DNA of 64,000 bases, taken from assembly GCA_934691725.1 (NCBI GenBank), contig CAKUTF010000009.1, positions 1-64,000 on the forward strand. Reading direction: 5' to 3'. This document shows, in pieces, positions 61,705-64,000 of the stretch; the stretch's first letter is position 1; each line of letters begins with the position of its first letter. Position numbers and translations under genes: made by a program. The stretch comes from an uncultured Fibrobacter sp. (GTDB lineage: Bacteria > Fibrobacterota > Fibrobacteria > Fibrobacterales > Fibrobacteraceae). The notes under the pieces were generated by a model. That model made no database searches. It was not told the origin of the DNA and saw nothing but the letters and a program-made list of their open reading frames with translations.

Positions 61705-62826
61705 ATGAACGATATTTTTGAAACATACCGAGGGCTGGTTCTTCTTTTTTCGGTTGCCGTCCTCCTCCTGATAATTTCACGCCATCTCTTTTTACCGTTT
61801 TTCAAGAAAATAGCCGAAAAAAGCAAGAACAAGTTTGACGATATGCTCGTCGAACGCAAAACTGTCGAGCGGGCCGTCCACATCGTCCCAGCCATCATTC
61901 TTTACACGGGACTTCCCCACGTTCTCCCGCAAGACTCCTTTCTTTTTCAATCGCTTTTCACGCTGAACAACCTCTACTTTATCGTGGTAGGTTTCCTTGT
62001 CTATGATTCCTTTCTCCACGCCTTTGCGGACCACATTCTTTTGCACTCCCAGAAGCAAGGCCTTCCGATTCAGGGGGTTCGCCAGGCGGCCCTTCTCGTC
62101 GGATTTTTAGTCTGCACGATTCTCGTCGTTTCGCAAATCACCGGAAAAAGCCCCGTCATTCTGCTCTCGGGTCTCGGAGCGCTCGCCGCGGTCTTCATGC
62201 TCATTTTTCGGGATCCCATCCTGGGTTTTACCGCCGGCGTACAGATCGCGACATTCGACCTGGTCCGCACCGGCGACTGGATTGAAATCCCAAAGGAAAA
62301 CATCAACGGAGTAGTCCACTCGGTCTCGCTCACCAGCATCCGTATCACCAACTGGGACAATACCACGAGCGTTCTTCCGGCATACAGCCTTGTTTCCACG
62401 CCGTTCAAAAACTGGCGACTCATGCAGGAATCCGGCAGACGTCGCATCCAGCGCGCGCTTCTCATCGACGCCCGTTCCCTCGCCCCGCTTACCGAAACGC
62501 AGATTCTGCAGCTAAAGGAAAATTCCCTCTATAGGCCGGTTCTCGAAGAACTCCTCGCCGAACTTTCGGAAGGCGAAAGCCCCCTCAATCTGGCAGCCTA
62601 CCGTCTCTGCATCTCCGCGTTCCTCCGCACCATTCCCGAGATAGACACGTCCCGCACGCTGATCGTCCGCGAACGGGAATCGAACGGCTACGGAATTCCG
62701 CTCGAAATCTACCTGTTCACGACATACGCCAAATGGGTTTCCTACGAAGAATTTTCCGCGTCTCTTGCCGACAGGCTCATCGCAAGGCTTTCGGAATTCG
62801 GTCTAAGGCTTTACCAGAAAATTTAG
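61705..62826 (+). CDS. MscS-family mechanosensitive channel (YbdG-like)
   Basis: 373 residues from ATG 61705. About four or five N-terminal helices, the pore helix LLSGLGALAAVFMLIFRDPILGF, and the MscS beta domain RTGDWIEIP with GVVHSVSLTSIRITNWDNT and SVLPAYSLVSTPFKNWR. YbdG-like channels have this size and a similar TM3b. It releases solutes on hypo-osmotic shock. It runs divergently from lepB. Confidence 0.9.
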   Translation: MNDIFETYRGLVLLFSVAVLLLIISRHLFLPFFKKIAEKSKNKFDDMLVERKTVERAVHIVPAIILYTGLPHVLPQDSFLFQSLFTLNNLYFIVVGFLVYDSFLHAFADHILLHSQKQGLPIQGVRQAALLVGFLVCTILVVSQITGKSPVILLSGLGALAAVFMLIFRDPILGFTAGVQIATFDLVRTGDWIEIPKENINGVVHSVSLTSIRITNWDNTTSVLPAYSLVSTPFKNWRLMQESGRRRIQRALLIDARSLAPLTETQILQLKENSLYRPVLEELLAELSEGESPLNLAAYRLCISAFLRTIPEIDTSRTLIVRERESNGYGIPLEIYLFTTYAKWVSYEEFSASLADRLIARLSEFGLRLYQKI

Positions 62827-62829
62827 GGA

Positions 62830-63240
62830 CTAGGAATTAGTTCGTGGACGTCTAGGCTTAGCGGACGGACAGTGGTCAGTGAGCAGTGAGCAGAACTGCG
62901 TACATCTAAGCTTTTGGAAAGCGGTACGAGGGACACGCTATACGGGAAACGGATGCGGAATGATGTCATTCCCCGGCTTGACCGGGGAATCTAGATTATC
63001 GGGTCAAGCCCGATAATGACAGTTTAAGCGACATAGATGTCTGCAACTCCAAGCTCTAAGATCTCAGTTCTAAGCTCTGAACCCCTGTTCCCTGACTACA
63101 TTTCTCATTGCTAATTCCTAATTGCTCATTTCTAACTGACCACTGATTCCTGCGTCCTGTTTCCTGATCTCTACTATCAACTCACAACTACTCCCTTTTC
63201 CCTAATCCCTGAAACCACTCGTCCCGCATCCCATTCTAAA
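62830..63240. repeat. Heptamer repeat tract
   Basis: The spacer after mscS is again heptameric; for example ctcattg and ctaattc are followed by ctaattg and ctcattt within 63104-63137, and attcctg, cgtcctg and tttcctg within 63145-63170. Words are the same families as at 120-525 and 45.1-45.65 kb. A compound palindrome is embedded at 62964-63021. No gene is seen until the RNA near 63.28 kb. Confidence 0.8.
62964..63021. repeat. Compound palindromic repeat, copy 3
   Basis: Bounded by TGTCA (62964-62968) and TGACA (63017-63021). It contains two hairpins of identical design, each with 9-base arms and a 5-base loop. The first repeats copy 1 exactly (ATTCCCCGG, loop cttga, CCGGGGAAT). The second is ATTATCGGG, loop tcaag, CCCGATAAT. 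The two loops are reverse complements, so the units are head-to-head. Confidence 0.8.
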
Positions 63241-63274
63241 ACTACCCACGAACAAATTAATTTTCAGCAAAGAC

Positions 63275-63441
63275 AAAAAAGACATCCTCCGGGTTCTCTA
63301 CGCTCGAAGCTACTCTTTTAGAAAAGATAGCCCACCTCGCCTGTCAGTTTTTCAGGGTCAAAAGACCGGGCATAAACATCGAAGCAAGAGTTCGGAGCTG
63401 ATTGAATCTTGTTAGATCGGGCATAACTACCGAAGGATGCC
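63275..63441 (-). ncRNA. Candidate 6S-like regulatory RNA
   Basis: A ~167-base non-coding transcript directly downstream of zapA, the classical position of 6S RNA (ssrS). Its ends form a 12-bp closing stem (63430-63441 with 63281-63292, one G-U near each side) and end in a run of six T. A near-consensus promoter lies just upstream. Inside, GCTATCTTTT pairs with AAAAGAGTAGC as a further hairpin. Length, closed ends, synteny and promoter fit 6S RNA; the primary sequence alone does not prove it. Alternatives: another structured RNA. Confidence 0.55.
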
Positions 63442-63447
63442 TTTTCT

Positions 63448-63476
63448 AATATAAACAGGAAAAGTTCCCGAAGCAA
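63448..63476 (-). promoter_or_regulatory. Sigma-70-type promoter of the 6S-like RNA
   Basis: On the minus strand, -35 TTGCTT (63471-63476), a 17-base spacer and -10 TATATT (63448-63453). The predicted start, 6-7 bases downstream, coincides with the first base of the RNA's closing stem near 63441. Confidence 0.65.
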
Positions 63477-63510
63477 GCACTTTTTGTCTTTATTTCCGTA
63501 CTTTTGTCAT

Positions 63511-63849
63511 TTATTTGTCAAAATGTGATGAAGCTTGCAATTTGTCAAGTTCGTCGGACAGCATGTCGGTTAGAACTTTCGCCACTTTCTGGCTTTCCAG
63601 ATAAAATTCCTTGTAGCGGGCGTGGCGACGGCGCATATCAAAGAGCTCCGACGTGATATCCATCGCCATCAGGAGCATCTGCTTGCGCATGTCCATCCGG
63701 GCGTCCGCCTTCACATAAGTTTCGACCTTTTTTGTCACATAGGCGACAATCGCAGAAAGTTCCGCATCGGTAAGATCCGTCTGGATTTGAAACCGGTCGT
63801 TCCCGATTTCAACCCGAGTTGTGTGCAAGGAAGAATCCCGAGCGTCCAT
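63511..63849 (-). CDS. Cell-division protein ZapA
   Basis: 112 residues. VEIGNDRFQIQTDLTDAEL strand-loop start, then long helix with MRKQMLLMAMDITSELFDM and a coiled-coil tail. ZapA bundles FtsZ filaments at mid-cell. A GAGGTG site lies just before the ATG. The 6S-like RNA follows downstream, matching the zapA-ssrS order known in proteobacteria. Confidence 0.88.
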   Translation of the reverse strand: MDARDSSLHTTRVEIGNDRFQIQTDLTDAELSAIVAYVTKKVETYVKADARMDMRKQMLLMAMDITSELFDMRRRHARYKEFYLESQKVAKVLTDMLSDELDKLQASSHFDK

Positions 63850-63904
63850 TGGTCACCTCATTCCTTCATTCCGACGCCAAACGAATCGGTGGCTGCGAAC
63901 CACC

Positions 63905-64000
63905 TCAGCCGAAAAAATCCGCTTGTGCAGACTCCCCTGCCGAATCGTTCGACTGTTCCTCGGAGACCTGTGGTTCTTCACCCGGCGACTGCACCGGAAT
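63905..64000 (-). CDS. C-terminal end of a gene cut by the window edge
   Basis: An open minus-strand frame runs from the window end to TGA at 63905-63907, giving 31 residues rich in Glu, Ser, Gln and Ala and ending in AQADFFG. The acidic tail could belong to many proteins. It lies 55 bases upstream of zapA. Not identifiable. Confidence 0.45.
   Translation of the reverse strand: MPVQSPGEEPQVSEEQSNDSAGESAQADFFG

Noticed and set aside
63275..63441. RNase P RNA or tmRNA instead of 6S
   Set aside because: I see no RNase P GAGGAAAGTC-type core, no tRNA-like ends and no tag reading frame.

Overview
The window looks like chromosome from a Fibrobacter-type bacterium (phylum Fibrobacterota). This is an inference from gene content. 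The window has a TIGR02147-family regulator translationally coupled to a lipoprotein, a family named for its paralogues in F. succinogenes. It also has a FeoA-FeoB fusion with a Cys-rich partner, many outer-membrane barrel proteins and lipoproteins, LpxB (hence lipid A), and an animal-type UDP-glucose dehydrogenase. The envelope is Gram-negative. Shine-Dalgarno sites are often weak or absent. Many transcription units instead show a TAnnTT hexamer only 6-9 nt before the start codon.

Layout. 1-1535: a repeat-rich spacer, a DprA-like SLOG protein and a wrecked YefM/YoeB-type toxin-antitoxin locus. 1536-3293: recF behind a TetR regulator that has its own palindrome. 3354-10205: envelope genes (LolA-like carrier, propeller/FlgD-like protein, PorV-like barrel, another barrel, OpgC-like acyltransferase, PEGA protein). 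10265-13702: rRNA-type m5C methyltransferase, then FeoAB and a FeoB-associated Cys-rich protein. 13704-19514: tRNA-Gln(CTG), a barrel-fused SppA, a CBM4/9-like lipoprotein with its TIGR02147 partner, an acetyltransferase, a lipoprotein and tRNA-Leu(CAG). 19588-22719: a three-gene membrane/hydrolase operon divergent from a MORN-repeat lipoprotein.

22767-43550 is an AT-rich surface-polysaccharide locus made of two convergent operons that meet at 31005-31008. The plus-strand arm has a Wzx flippase, a DegT aminotransferase, a Schlafen/AlbA_2 regulator, ATP-grasp, SDR, ATP-grasp and GT2 genes. The minus-strand arm has an animal-type Ugd, an AlgD-like dehydrogenase, a GT4, a heparinase II/III-like lyase, two GT4s, a GT2, a Wzy-like polymerase, a ferredoxin/F420-dehydrogenase-beta-like protein and a polysaccharide pyruvyltransferase. 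The two uronate-forming dehydrogenases together with a lyase fold suggest a uronate-containing, pyruvylated, amino-sugar polymer. The paired ATP-grasp genes suggest an unusual amide decoration. A Wzi-like barrel follows at 43560-45059.

45060-64000 is housekeeping: GNAT, ApaH/PrpE-like phosphatase, NudC and CNNM transporter in one coupled operon; LpxB and DnaE; a lone XPB-associated-type protein; DinG with an exonuclease domain; an Ig-like lipoprotein; LepB; MscS; a 6S-like RNA; ZapA; and the tail of one more gene.

The spacers share two kinds of repeat not explained by genes: degenerate heptamer tracts resembling cyanobacterial STRR repeats, and compound palindromes bounded by TGTCA/TGACA.
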